From NCBI GenBank assembly GCA_041675885.1, contig JBAYSY010000008.1:11995-75994 (forward strand): a DNA stretch of 64,000 nucleotides. Direction: 5' to 3'. Each line of letters opens with the position of its first letter. Within the stretch, counting starts at the first letter, position 1. The notes under the pieces were generated by a model. That model searched no databases. It saw only the letters and a list, made by a program, of their open reading frames with translations, and was not told the DNA's origin. Positions 36,491-45,152 of this stretch are shown here, one piece after another. Both the position numbers and the translations under genes were made by a program. Source of the stretch: JBAYSY01 sp041675885. Its GTDB lineage: Bacteria; Pseudomonadota; Alphaproteobacteria; Rhodobacterales; Rhodobacteraceae.

Positions 36491-36593
36491 CCGCGGCCGA
36501 CCGGGAGCACAGCCGGAGGCCGGAGATATTGCCCGGTTGCATACGGCGGCGGGCCGTGTTCCGGCCTTGCGCAGGGAATACGGGGTGGGGCGG

Positions 36594-37793
36594 ATGGTGC
36601 AGGGGTTGGTGATCGGGGCGGGGCCGGCCGGGCTGATGGCGGCCGAGGCGATGGCCCGCGCCGGGCTTGCCGTGGTGGTGGCCGAGGCCAGGCCCTCGCC
36701 CGCCCGCAAGCTCTTGATGGCCGGAAAGTCGGGGCTGAACCTGACCAGGGACGAGCCGGCCGGGCAGTTCCTGCGCCGCTACGACGAGGCCGCCGGGTGG
36801 CTGGCGCCGATGCTGGCCGCCTTCGGCCCGGAGGAGGTCGCGGACTGGGCGCGCGGGCTGGGGCAGGAGGTGTTCACCGGCTCCTCCGGGCGGGTGTTCC
36901 CGGTGGCGATGAAGGCGTCGCCGCTGCTGCGGGCCTGGCTGGCGCGGCTTGACGGGCTGGGGGTAGTGCTGCGCACCCGCTGGCGCTGGACGGGGTTCGC
37001 GGGCGACGGCTTCGCCTTCGACACGCCCGGGGGGGCGCGGGTGCTGGTGCCCCGGGTCACGGTGCTGGCGACCGGCGGGGCAAGCTGGGCGCGGCTGGGG
37101 TCGGACGGGGCCTGGGCCGGGTGGCTGGCGGCGAAGGGGGTGGAGATCGCGCGGTTCCGCCCTGCGAACATGGGGTTTTCCGTCCGCTGGTCGCCGCATA
37201 TGGCCCGGCATTTCGGCGCGCCGGTCAAGCCGGTGGCGCTGATGGCGGGCGGAAGCCGGGTGCGGGGCGAGTTCGCGGTCTCGGAACGCGGGATCGAGGG
37301 CGGCGGGGTCTATGCGCTCTACCGCCCGCTGCGCGAGGGCGCGGGGCTGACGCTCGACCTTCTGCCCGATCTTGGCCATGAGGCGGTGGCCGGGCGCCTT
37401 GCCCGCCCCGGCCGCGACAGCGCGGCGAACCGGCTGCGCAAGGCGCTGGGCCTGTCGCCGGTCAAGATCGCGCTGGCGATGGAGTGTCTGCGGCCGCTGC
37501 CCGCCGATCCCGCCGCGCTGGCCGCCGCGCTCAAGGCGCTGCCGCTGGTGCTCGACGGGCCGCGACCGATGGACGAGGCCATATCGACTGCGGGCGGCAT
37601 CACCCGCGCGGCGCTGGACGGGGGGTTGCAGTTGCGCGCCCTGCCGGGGGTGTTCGCGGCGGGCGAGATGCTGGACTGGGAGGCACCCACGGGCGGTTAT
37701 CTGCTGACGGCCTGCCTTGCGACCGGGCTGTGGGCCGGGCGGGCAGCGGCGGGGGCAGGAGTGCAATTCCTGCCCGGAATCAAGGCGCTTTAG
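36594..37793 (+). CDS. HI0933/YhiN-type flavoprotein
   Basis: A 399-residue FAD-binding protein. The dinucleotide motif is VIGAGPAGLMAAEAMARAG near the N-terminus, followed by KLLMAGKSGLNLTRDE and, near the end, STAGGITRAAL and GVFAAGEMLDWEAPTGGYLL, the layout of the PP_4765-like branch of the HI0933 family. The reaction is unknown. The last residues (LPGIKAL and stop) come from an interspersed hairpin repeat that also recurs in intergenic DNA, so the natural C-terminus has probably been altered by repeat insertion. Confidence 0.88.
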   Translation: MVQGLVIGAGPAGLMAAEAMARAGLAVVVAEARPSPARKLLMAGKSGLNLTRDEPAGQFLRRYDEAAGWLAPMLAAFGPEEVADWARGLGQEVFTGSSGRVFPVAMKASPLLRAWLARLDGLGVVLRTRWRWTGFAGDGFAFDTPGGARVLVPRVTVLATGGASWARLGSDGAWAGWLAAKGVEIARFRPANMGFSVRWSPHMARHFGAPVKPVALMAGGSRVRGEFAVSERGIEGGGVYALYRPLREGAGLTLDLLPDLGHEAVAGRLARPGRDSAANRLRKALGLSPVKIALAMECLRPLPADPAALAAALKALPLVLDGPRPMDEAISTAGGITRAALDGGLQLRALPGVFAAGEMLDWEAPTGGYLLTACLATGLWAGRAAAGAGVQFLPGIKAL

Positions 37794-37803
37794 CGCCGTC
37801 GGG
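37771..37803 (+). repeat. Interspersed hairpin repeat copy G, overlapping a gene end
   Basis: TGCCCGGAATCAAGGCGC, then TT, AGCGCC and GTCGGGCA form a two-tier hairpin. The flavoprotein stop TAG (37791-37793) lies inside its GGCGCT-TT-AGCGCC stem. The same sequence occurs at 41302-41336 and 46699-46732 on the minus strand. Confidence 0.6.
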
Positions 37804-37833
37804 CAGGCATCCGCCGTGTCCGGCGCCCCTGCA

Positions 37834-38547
37834 TCACTCTTTCCGCCCATCGTCCTCGGACGGTTCCGCCCGGGCGGCCTCCTGCATCTCGGCCCAGGCG
37901 CGGGCCTCCTCGTCCTCCAGCACATCGGCGCGGATCGCGAGTTTCCGGGCGGCCCGCTCCAGCAACTGGTTGCGGCGGTGGCGGCGGTAAGCCTCGATCA
38001 GCGGCAGGCTGACCCGGTAGCCGATCGCCCCGCACAGCAGCCCCGGCAGGATACCGCCCACCAGCCAGGGCAGGAAGGCGATGCGGTAGAACAGGGTCAG
38101 TCCCTCCCACCCGACCGAGCCGCCGCCGAGAAAGGCGCGCAGGTTCACCCAAAGCTCCACCGAGGCCCGGGCGAAGACCGCCGCGATCTGCGGCAGCGGC
38201 ACCTCCTGCGTGGTGCCGAGCAGGGTGTTGCCGATCTCGACCGACAGCGCCATGATGAACGGATAGGTCAGCGGGTTTCCGATGAAGGTGGCCAGCAGCG
38301 CCGCAACCATATTGCCGCGGATCGCCAGCGCCAGCAGCACCGCCAGCAGGGCCTGAAAGCCGATGAACGGGGTGAAGGTTATGAAGATCCCCGCGAACAC
38401 CCCGCGGCCGATCCGCTGCGGCGCGTCGGGCAGGCGGCGCAGCCGGTGCATGACATAGCTGGCCGCGCGCCGCCAGCCGCCCCTAGGCCAGACGGTTTCG
38501 GCCATCAACCGCATCCAACTGCGCCGGGTGCGCCGCTTGAATACCAC
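37834..38547 (-). CDS. DUF2062 membrane protein
   Basis: A 237-residue protein with a GTG start. The DUF2062 core runs from about residue 40 to 175, with FAGIFITFTPFIGFQALLAV, 'MVAALLATFIGNPLTYPFIM' and PWLVGGILPGLLCGAIGYRV as membrane segments. A charged C-terminal tail of about 55 residues follows. No biochemical role is known for the family. It lies 42 bases after the rsh gene on the same strand, and that association is common in related genomes. Confidence 0.85.
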   Translation of the reverse strand: MVFKRRTRRSWMRLMAETVWPRGGWRRAASYVMHRLRRLPDAPQRIGRGVFAGIFITFTPFIGFQALLAVLLALAIRGNMVAALLATFIGNPLTYPFIMALSVEIGNTLLGTTQEVPLPQIAAVFARASVELWVNLRAFLGGGSVGWEGLTLFYRIAFLPWLVGGILPGLLCGAIGYRVSLPLIEAYRRHRRNQLLERAARKLAIRADVLEDEEARAWAEMQEAARAEPSEDDGRKE

Positions 38548-38589
38548 CTTCGTCTTCCTTCGCGCCTGTCCGCGTCGCGGGGCCCCGTG

Positions 38590-40704
38590 TCAAGGCTTGC
38601 GCTGCACGTCCTGTATCCGGGTGATCCGGGCCACGTCGTTCTCGGCCTCAAGCGCGGTCATCACGTTGTGCAGGTGCTCCACGTCGCGCAGGTCCACGTC
38701 GATGTTCAGCCGGTAATAATCGGGCTTCTTGTCCACGAATTGCAGGTCCGAGATATTGGCGTGCCGGTCGCCGATCAAGGTGCAGACCCGCCCCAGAACC
38801 CCGGTCGCATGCGAGATCGTGATATCGAGGCTGACGGTATGCACCGGCGCATGGCGGCCGGAATGCCAGTGCAGGTCGATCCAGCGGTCGGGCTGTTCCT
38901 CGAACTCGACCAGCGCGGCGCAGTCGATGGCATGGGCCACCACCCCCTTGCCGCGATAGGTGATGCCGACGATCCGTTCGCCCGGCAGCGGCTGGCAGCA
39001 GGGGGCGCGGCGGAAGGTCTGGTCGTCGGAAAGCCCGACCACCGGGCGGGCCGCATCGACCTCATCCGGGCGGGCGGCCAGTTCGGGGTAAAGCGCCTCG
39101 ATCACCTTGCGGGTGGAAAGTTCGGCCGAGCCGAGCCGGGCGAGCAGTTCCACCTCGTCCGCGATTCCCAGCGTGCGGGCGGCGGTGCCCAGCGCCTTGT
39201 CGGTGGCCTTCTTGCCGATATGCTCGAAGGCGACCCGCGCCAGTTCCCGGCCCAGCTTGACGAAGCGGCCCCGGTCCTCTTCGCGCAGGCTTTTGCGGAT
39301 CGCCGCCTTGGCGCGGCCGGTCACGGCGATGTCGATCCAGGTCGCTTGTGGTTTTTGTCCCTCGGCGGTGATGATATCGACCGACTGGCCGTTCTTCAGC
39401 CGGGTCCAGAGCGGCACGCGGATGCCGTCAACCCGGGCCGAGACGCAGGCGTCGCCGATCCGCGTATGGATCGCATAGGCGAAATCCAGCGGCGTCGCCC
39501 CGCGCGGCAGTTGCACCACATCGCCCTTGGGCGTGAAGCAGAACACCTGGTCCGAATACATCTCCAGCTTGACGTGTTCCAGGAATTCGTCGTGGTCGCC
39601 TTCCTCGAACCGTTCGGTCAGGGTGGCGATCCATTTCGCCGGATCGACCGCGAACGGGTTGTGCGAGCGTTCGCCGTCGCGGTAAGCCCAATGCGCCGCC
39701 ACGCCCGCCTCGGCCACCTCGTGCATCTCGCGGGTGCGGATCTGCACCTCGACCCGCTTGCCGTCGCGGCCCGACACGGTGGTATGGATCGAACGGTAGC
39801 CGTTCGACTTGGGCTGGCTGATGTAATCCTTGAACCGCCCCGGGACCGAGCGCCACCGCCGGTGAATCACGCCGAGGATACGATAGCAGTCGGCCACCTC
39901 ATGGGTGATGATGCGGAAACCGTAGATATCCGAGAGGCGCGAGAAGGCGAGATCCTTTTCCTGCATCTTGCGCCAGACCGAATAGGGTTTCTTGGCGCGA
40001 CCGTAGACGTCGGCCTCGATCCCGGCCTTTTCCAGTTCATGCCTGATGTCGGCGGTGATCTTGTGGATCACGTCGCCGGTCTCGCGCTGGAGCGTGATGA
40101 ACCGGCGCAGGATCGAGTTGCGCGCCTCGGGGTTCAGCACCCGGAAGGCGAGGTCTTCCAGTTCCTCGCGCATCCATTGCATCCCCATGCGGCCCGCCAG
40201 CGGCGCATAGATCTCCATCGTTTCGCGCGCCTTCTGGGCCTGCTTGTCGCTGCGCATCGACTTGATGGTGCGCATGTTGTGCAGCCGGTCGGCCAGCTTG
40301 ACGAGGATCACCCGCAGATCCTTCGACATGGCGAAGAACAGCTTGCGGAAGTTCTCGGCCTGCTTCGACTGGGTGGAGGTCAGTTGCAGGTTGGTCAGCT
40401 TGGTGACGCCATCGACCAGTTCCGCCACCTCTTCGCCGAACATCCCGGCGATCTCGGTCCAGGTGGAGCGGGTGTCCTCGATCGTGTCGTGCAGCAGCGC
40501 GGTGATGATGGTGGCGTCATCCAGCCGCATCTCGGTCAGGATCGCCGCGACCGCGACCGGGTGGCTGAAATAGGGCTCGCCCGAGTGGCGCAGCTGGCCC
40601 TCGTGCATCTCGCGCCCATAGGCATAGGCGCGGCGGATCAGGTCTGCGTTGGTGCGCGGGTTGTAGTTGCGGACCAGAGCGATCAGGTCTTCGACGTCGA
40701 TCAT
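38590..40704 (-). CDS. rsh: Bifunctional (p)ppGpp synthetase/hydrolase (Rsh)
   Basis: A 704-residue RelA/SpoT homologue controlling the stringent-response alarmone. The hydrolase HD domain has SHPVAVAAIL and LLHDTIEDT, and the key residues look intact. The synthetase domain has GRAKKPYSVWRKMQ, DIYGFRII and 'SNGYRSIHTTVSGRDGKRVE'. The TGS domain (VFCFTPKGDVVQLPRGATPL) and a C-terminal ACT domain follow. Both catalytic domains are present, so it should both make and destroy (p)ppGpp. It lies 30 bases after rpoZ, as in many proteobacteria. Confidence 0.95.
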   Translation of the reverse strand: MIDVEDLIALVRNYNPRTNADLIRRAYAYGREMHEGQLRHSGEPYFSHPVAVAAILTEMRLDDATIITALLHDTIEDTRSTWTEIAGMFGEEVAELVDGVTKLTNLQLTSTQSKQAENFRKLFFAMSKDLRVILVKLADRLHNMRTIKSMRSDKQAQKARETMEIYAPLAGRMGMQWMREELEDLAFRVLNPEARNSILRRFITLQRETGDVIHKITADIRHELEKAGIEADVYGRAKKPYSVWRKMQEKDLAFSRLSDIYGFRIITHEVADCYRILGVIHRRWRSVPGRFKDYISQPKSNGYRSIHTTVSGRDGKRVEVQIRTREMHEVAEAGVAAHWAYRDGERSHNPFAVDPAKWIATLTERFEEGDHDEFLEHVKLEMYSDQVFCFTPKGDVVQLPRGATPLDFAYAIHTRIGDACVSARVDGIRVPLWTRLKNGQSVDIITAEGQKPQATWIDIAVTGRAKAAIRKSLREEDRGRFVKLGRELARVAFEHIGKKATDKALGTAARTLGIADEVELLARLGSAELSTRKVIEALYPELAARPDEVDAARPVVGLSDDQTFRRAPCCQPLPGERIVGITYRGKGVVAHAIDCAALVEFEEQPDRWIDLHWHSGRHAPVHTVSLDITISHATGVLGRVCTLIGDRHANISDLQFVDKKPDYYRLNIDVDLRDVEHLHNVMTALEAENDVARITRIQDVQRKP

Positions 40705-40734
40705 TCCGGTCGCATCCCGTCGGGGCGCAGGGGG

Positions 40735-41088
40735 TCAGCCCTGCCCCTGGGCCTCCATCAGGGCACGCAGCATCCGTTCCTCGGACATGTCGTCCTGGGC
40801 CGGGCGGTCGATCTCGGACCCCATGAGAAGCGCCATCTGGTCTTCCTCGGGCTCATCGACCTCGATCTGCGTCTGGTAGCTTTCGATCATCCGCTCGCGC
40901 AGGGCCTCGACCGGCTGGGTTTCATCGGCGATCTCGCGCAGCGAGACGACCGAGTTCTTGTCGTTGTCGCGATCCACGGTCAGCGGCGAACCGGCCGCGA
41001 TCTCGCGCGCGCGATGGGCGGCGAGCATCACCAGCTCGAAACGGTTCGGCACCTTGTCAACGCAATCTTCGACCGTCACGCGGGCCAT
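40735..41088 (-). CDS. rpoZ: RNA polymerase omega subunit
   Basis: A 117-residue omega subunit that helps assemble the polymerase around beta-prime. ARVTVEDCVDKVPNRFELVM and 'LAAHRAREIAAGSPLTVDRD' are the conserved core. The acidic C-terminal half is longer than in E. coli (91 residues), as is usual for this bacterial group. It is directly upstream of rsh on the same strand. Confidence 0.96.
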   Translation of the reverse strand: MARVTVEDCVDKVPNRFELVMLAAHRAREIAAGSPLTVDRDNDKNSVVSLREIADETQPVEALRERMIESYQTQIEVDEPEEDQMALLMGSEIDRPAQDDMSEERMLRALMEAQGQG

Positions 41089-41257
41089 GGGCTGCTCCAG
41101 TTCTTGTCAGGGGCTCGGAGGGGGCTCGGAAAGGCCGATATAGGCGGTGCAAGGGGTATTGACAAGCAGGTTTTCCAGCAGGCGCAGGCCGGAGGATGGC
41201 CGGGCGCGAGAGGAAACCGGCCGCAGGTGCTTCCGCCGCCACCCGGGCCTGCCCCGC

Positions 41258-41336
41258 GCGGAACAGAGGGCAGCGGCCGCCCGTGCGGGCGGTCGGCCGC
41301 TGCCCGGCGGCGCGTGCCGCGTCTTGATTCCGGGCA
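41258..41336 (-). repeat. Interspersed repeat copy B
   Basis: Read on the minus strand: a GCCCGGAATCAAGACGCGGC hairpin, then GGCAGCGGCCGACCGCCCGC, then GGCCGCTGCCCTCTGTTC. It matches copy D at both ends but lacks the ~70-base middle section present in C and D. It fills most of the space between rpoZ and folK. Confidence 0.6.
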
Positions 41337-41366
41337 TGGGAGCGCATATCCGACGTTGCGCCCCCG

Positions 41367-41945
41367 TCACAACACCTGCACCGCCGCCCGTTCCGCCTCG
41401 GGCAGCGCCGCCAGCATCTCGGCCGCGCTCTCGCCGGTCAGCGGGTGGCGCCAGTCCGGCGCGACCTCCAGCAGCGGGACCAGCACGAAGGCGCGGTCCT
41501 GCATCCTCGGATGCGGCAGGATCAGCCGGTCGGGCGTGGCGCGCATCTGCCCGGCCACGGGCAGGGCGCGCCAGCGGGTCTGCGTCGCCGCATCGGGCAG
41601 CACCAGCCCGCCACAGGCGATCAGATCGAGATCGAGCGTCCGCGCCCCCCAGCGAATCACCCGGTCGCGGCCGAAACGCGCCTCGATCATCTGGAGCAAC
41701 GCCAGCATCGCCCCGGGGCCGCGTGTGCGGCAATCCGCCACCGCCACCACCCCGTTGACGTAATCCGGCCCGGCCCCCGGTGGCCAGCAGGGGCTGCGAT
41801 ACCACCGGCTGCGGACAAGAACGCGCAACTCCGCGCGGGAAAGTGCGTCAACCGCGTCCGAAAGGGTGATTTCGGGCGGGCTCTCTCCCCTTGCAAGATT
41901 GGCGCCAAGCGCGATCAGCCAAGGGTTCTCAGTATGACATGCCAA
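41367..41945 (-). CDS. folK: HPPK, folate biosynthesis
   Basis: A 192-residue 2-amino-4-hydroxy-6-hydroxymethyldihydropteridine diphosphokinase that transfers pyrophosphate from ATP in folate synthesis. WLIALGANLA, 'YVNGVVAVAD', RWGARTLDLDLIACGG and LPHPRMQDRAFVLVPL are the family signatures, the last two holding the metal and ATP ligands. No ATG is available in frame near the start; a TTG is used here, with no clear Shine-Dalgarno, so the exact N-terminus is uncertain. Confidence 0.9.
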   Translation of the reverse strand: MACHTENPWLIALGANLARGESPPEITLSDAVDALSRAELRVLVRSRWYRSPCWPPGAGPDYVNGVVAVADCRTRGPGAMLALLQMIEARFGRDRVIRWGARTLDLDLIACGGLVLPDAATQTRWRALPVAGQMRATPDRLILPHPRMQDRAFVLVPLLEVAPDWRHPLTGESAAEMLAALPEAERAAVQVL

Positions 41946-42080
41946 TGTTACACTTTCGTATAGCGCCGCTTGCGGTGTTGGTTTCTTTGCCCGATCAAGG
42001 GATCATGTTCCAGATGGGATTTGATCCTGAACTGGTCGGACCCGGCATTTCCGGTCCCGGAACATTTGAGGGGAAAAGAC

Positions 42081-42662
42081 ATGTTTTACAAAGACGACAG
42101 GCTTGCCCTGTTCATCGACGGCTCCAATCTCTATGCGGCGGCAAGGGCGCTCGGCTTCGACATCGACTACAAGCTGCTGCGGCAGGAGTTCATGCGCCGC
42201 GGCAAGCTGGTACGGGCCTTCTACTATACCGCGCTGCTGGAAAGCGACGAATACTCGCCGATCCGGCCGCTGGTCGATTGGCTGCATTACAACGGCTTTG
42301 CCATGATCACCAAACCGGCCAAGGAATATACCGACAGCCAGGGCCGCCGGAAGGTCAAGGGCAACATGGATATCGAACTGACGGTCGATGCCATGGAACT
42401 TGCGCCGCGCGTCGATCATATCGTGCTGTTCTCGGGCGACGGCGACTTCCGCCCGCTGATCGAAAGCCTGCAACGGCAGGGGGTGCGGGTCTCGGTCGTC
42501 TCCACGATCCGCAGCCAGCCGCCGATGATCGCCGACGAGCTGCGCCGCCAGGCCGACAACTTCATCGAGCTTGACGAACTGCGCGAGGTGATCGGCCGCC
42601 CCCCGCGCGAGCCGCGCGAACCCCGGTTCGAGCACGAACAGGAAACGGTCGAGGACAGCTGA
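42081..42662 (+). CDS. NYN-domain (LabA/DUF88) protein
   Basis: A 193-residue PIN-like fold protein. LALFIDGSNLYAAARALGFD, 'KGNMDIELTVDAMELAPRVD' and HIVLFSGDGDFRPLIESLQ hold the acidic residues expected of a metal-dependent RNase of the NYN family; the C-terminal tail is charged and Arg/Glu/Pro-rich. The start follows GAGGGGAAAAG. It is divergent from folK. Ribonuclease activity is a family-level inference; cyanobacterial LabA relatives act in gene regulation. Confidence 0.9.
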   Translation: MFYKDDRLALFIDGSNLYAAARALGFDIDYKLLRQEFMRRGKLVRAFYYTALLESDEYSPIRPLVDWLHYNGFAMITKPAKEYTDSQGRRKVKGNMDIELTVDAMELAPRVDHIVLFSGDGDFRPLIESLQRQGVRVSVVSTIRSQPPMIADELRRQADNFIELDELREVIGRPPREPREPRFEHEQETVEDS

Positions 42663-42752
42663 TCCGGCGGAACCGGGCGGCGGGGGCGCCGCCCATGCGG
42701 TGCGGACCCGGGGGCTGATATGGCCCCCGGCCCGTGCATCACTTCCCCGATG

Positions 42753-43340
42753 TCAGAGATCGCGCACCCAGAACCGAAGCCGCTTTCGCGTCTCTTCCGC
42801 CGCGCCCAGATCGCGCCAGCCGAATTCCGCCACCACGCCGGGCAGGGGCGCATAGCCGCGCTTGCGCCAGAACCCGTCCAGCGGCCGGTAATCCGCGGGC
42901 CGCGCCGGGTCGTCGTCCGGGCGGATCACCGCGCAGAAGGCCGAGCGGGCGAACCCCAGCGCCCGGGCGTGATCCTCGCGCAGATCGAAGAAACGGTGGC
43001 CGATGCCGTGCCCGCGGTATTCCGGCAGCAGCACCGACTCGGCGCAGTAGAATACCGTGGAGAGGTCGATCCCCGTCCCGGAAAAGGCCGCCGCGAAGTC
43101 GTCGGCGTGTTCCGCAAGCGGCGTGCCGGTGGCGGCGCCGATCAGCCGGTCGCCGTCGAAAGCCCCCACCAGCACGGCGCCGGGGCTGTCGCGATAGGCG
43201 GCGACATAGCGGCGTTCGTAATCCATGTCGCCGTCGTAGAGATAGGGCCAGTCGCGGAACACCGTGATCCGCAGCCGCGCCACGTCGTCGAGCGCGGCAT
43301 CCAGCGCCGCCCCGGTCAGCGCCCGCACCATCAGCGTCAT
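42753..43340 (-). CDS. GNAT-family N-acetyltransferase
   Basis: A 195-residue acyl-CoA-dependent transferase. The acetyl-CoA loop is in ESVLLPEYRGHGIGHRFFDL (Q/RxxGxG/A type, residues ~102-121). 'WPYLYDGDMDYERRYVAAYR' near the N-terminus is typical of a subgroup often found in Rhodobacteraceae. The substrate is unknown. It starts inside the stop codon of the SnoaL-like gene (4-base overlap), so the two are co-expressed. Confidence 0.86.
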   Translation of the reverse strand: MTLMVRALTGAALDAALDDVARLRITVFRDWPYLYDGDMDYERRYVAAYRDSPGAVLVGAFDGDRLIGAATGTPLAEHADDFAAAFSGTGIDLSTVFYCAESVLLPEYRGHGIGHRFFDLREDHARALGFARSAFCAVIRPDDDPARPADYRPLDGFWRKRGYAPLPGVVAEFGWRDLGAAEETRKRLRFWVRDL

Positions 43341-43747
43341 GTCGAGACCTGCCGGATCCAGTCGTTCAGGTTGTAGAAGGTGGTGATCCGGGCGATCCTG
43401 CCGCCCTTCAGGTCGAAGAAGGCACCCGCGGGCAGCACATAGGACTGGCCGCGCGCCTCGGGCAGGCCGGGGTCGGTTTGCAGATAGGTGCCGTGGACGG
43501 TGAATTCCGCCGCCGCCCGGCTGCCGTCCTCATTGGTGAAGATCACCATGTCGCGCAGTTCCTCGCGGTAGCTCACGCCCATATGGGCGCAGAACTCCGC
43601 GAATTTCGCGCGCCCCCGGCGCACCTCGCCTTCGTTCACCCGATGCTCCACGTCATCGGTGACACAGGCGAGCATCCCGTCACCGTCGCCCGCGTTGAAG
43701 GCGGCGTAATAGGCATCGATGATGCGGTGGGCGTCGTCGCGGCTCAT
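43337..43747 (-). CDS. SnoaL-like/ketosteroid-isomerase-related protein
   Basis: A 136-residue protein of the NTF2-like fold. IIDAYYAAFNAGDGDGMLAC and 'DDVEHRVNEGEVRRGRAKFA' begin the cone-shaped barrel, and 'FFDLKGGRIARITTFYNLND' ends it. Family members bind small hydrophobic molecules and some are isomerases or hydratases; the catalytic Asp/His pattern is not clear here. The 4-base overlap with the acetyltransferase suggests a joint function that is not known. Confidence 0.85.
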   Translation of the reverse strand: MSRDDAHRIIDAYYAAFNAGDGDGMLACVTDDVEHRVNEGEVRRGRAKFAEFCAHMGVSYREELRDMVIFTNEDGSRAAAEFTVHGTYLQTDPGLPEARGQSYVLPAGAFFDLKGGRIARITTFYNLNDWIRQVST

Positions 43748-43839
43748 GGGGCCCTCCTGTCTCCGGCGGCGTTGCCATAGTGTTACGCCACGGGCGGGAA
43801 AGGATCAAATGCGCCGGTTCCGTGCCGGTTCGCGCCGGG

Positions 43840-44313
43840 CTATTCCGTCGCCTCTCCGTCTTCGGCGGGCAGGCCGAAACGGGCGATCATCCGGTCGCGG
43901 ATCTGGTCGCGGGTCTGGCGATAGGCGGAAAGCTTGGCCTCGCGCCCCTCGCCCAGCCCGGTCGGATCGAGGATCGGCCAGTATTCCACGTCGAGGTGGT
44001 AGAACCGCGTCAGTTCCAGCGCCATGCGCTGGCTGGCGGGGGAAAGCGCGACGATCAGGTCGAACTGCGACAGGTCGTCGCCCCATTCCTGCATCTCCTC
44101 GAACGAGCGCGAGCGGTGGCGTTCCAGTTCCACCCCCAGTTCGCGGCAGACGGATATGGAGAAGCCGTCCACCTCCATGTCGCTGCGCACCCCGGCCGAC
44201 TGGACATAGGCGCGCTGGCCGTAGAAATGCTTCATCAGCGCCTCGGCCATGGGCGAACGCACCGCGTTGTGATCGCAGCAGAAAAGGACCGATGCGGGAA
44301 AGCCCTTTTCCAC
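43840..44313 (-). CDS. Low-molecular-weight protein-tyrosine-phosphatase
   Basis: A 157-residue cytoplasmic phosphatase. The P-loop is C13-DHNAV-R19 followed by Ser, and the general-acid Asp is in YWPILDPTGLG. The normal motif CxGNxCRS is altered (CDHNAVRS), as in many alphaproteobacterial homologues annotated as LMW-PTP or ArsC-like. It is 3 bases downstream of the UPF0262 gene, an order conserved with hisD in Rhodobacteraceae. Whether it acts on proteins or arsenate is not evident. Confidence 0.88.
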   Translation of the reverse strand: MEKGFPASVLFCCDHNAVRSPMAEALMKHFYGQRAYVQSAGVRSDMEVDGFSISVCRELGVELERHRSRSFEEMQEWGDDLSQFDLIVALSPASQRMALELTRFYHLDVEYWPILDPTGLGEGREAKLSAYRQTRDQIRDRMIARFGLPAEDGEATE

Positions 44314-44316
44314 CCG

Positions 44317-44793
44317 TCACCCCCAGTGCAGGACGCAGATCAGGGTGAACAGGCGCCGGGCGGTGTCGATATCCACGTCTGCCTTGTCCTCCAACCGTTC
44401 CTGCAACACCCGCGCGCCCTCGTTGTGGATGCCGCGCCGGGCCATGTCGATGGCCTCGATCTGCGAGGGGGGCAGGCGCCTGACGGCCTCGAAGTAGCTT
44501 TCGCAGATCTGGAAGTAGTCCTTGACCACCTGCCGGAACGGGCCGAGCGAGAGGTGGAACTCACCCACCTTCGCCGCCTTGTCGGTGGCGATGTCGAACA
44601 CCAGCCGCCCGTCGCGGATCGCCAGCGCCAGCCGGTAGGGGCCGGGGGGGACGGTGCGGCCTTCGCGCGCGGGCAGGCCGAAGCTGTTGTCCTCCAGGAG
44701 GTCGAAGATCGCCACCCGCCGCTCCTGCTCGATCTCGGGGGTGGGGGCGGCAAGGCCGGCCTCGTCGATTTCGATATGGCAGATGCGGTTCAT
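44317..44793 (-). CDS. UPF0262 family protein
   Basis: A 158-residue conserved alphaproteobacterial protein of unknown function. NRICHIEIDEAGLAAPTPEI at the start, 'LALAIRDGRLVFDIATDKA' in the middle and QIEAIDMARRGIHNEGARVL near the end define the family. There is no signal or membrane segment. It is followed 3 bases later by the LMW phosphatase gene, so the pair is almost certainly co-translated. Confidence 0.92.
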   Translation of the reverse strand: MNRICHIEIDEAGLAAPTPEIEQERRVAIFDLLEDNSFGLPAREGRTVPPGPYRLALAIRDGRLVFDIATDKAAKVGEFHLSLGPFRQVVKDYFQICESYFEAVRRLPPSQIEAIDMARRGIHNEGARVLQERLEDKADVDIDTARRLFTLICVLHWG

Positions 44794-44875
44794 GGTCTTG
44801 TCCGGACTGTTGACGGGGGCTTGATGCCCGACCGGCCGGGGCAGGGCAAGCCGCAATCGGGCGGGGGCCTTGCAG

Positions 44876-44936
44876 GGTGGGCAATCCGCCCACCATCCGG
44901 GTGGGGGGGGGTGGTGCGCTGAAGCGCACCCTACGG
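44876..44936. repeat. Two REP-like palindromes in opposite orientation
   Basis: GGTGGGC-AATCC-GCCCACC (44876-44894) is followed by GGTGCGCTGAAGCGCACC plus CTACGG (44913-44936). The second is the same unit found twice at 19746-19819; the first matches the unit at 63644-63662. Confidence 0.7.
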
Positions 44937-44989
44937 CCCCGCCCCTATCTGTTCGGCCGGTCCAGCCGTGCCCGGACCGACTGGGCGGA

Positions 44990-45130
44990 ACACCCGCCCG
45001 CACGGGCGGCCGCTATTGCAACGTCGCGACATGCACTGAACGTGGAGTCACCTGCACCATAAACTGCCAGACCACAACCGTCGCAGCGGCCCCCCGCGGT
45101 CGGCCGCTGCCCTCTGTTGTGTGTGGTATT
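44990..45130 (+). repeat. Interspersed repeat copy C, left flank of hisD
   Basis: It begins CGCCCGCACGGGCGGCCGCT and ends CGGTCGGCCGCTGCCCTCTG plus TTGT. Copy D (46548-46732) is the same ~130-base sequence inverted; bases 45054-45076 are identical to the complement of 46608-46630. The two copies bracket hisD. Confidence 0.75.
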
Positions 45131-45152
45131 GGCGGGCAATCTGCCCCCGCCC

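Larger units (their letters stand above)
44794..45152. other. Gene-free stretch packed with repeats
   Basis: The gap between hisD and the UPF0262 gene contains two small palindromes (44876-44894 and 44913-44936) and repeat copy C (44990-45130). No coding frame is credible here. Confidence 0.75.

Noticed and set aside
37717..41763. A 1348-codon plus-strand open frame opposite DUF2062, rsh, rpoZ and folK
   Set aside because: Antisense shadow of four well-supported genes; no recognisable domain.
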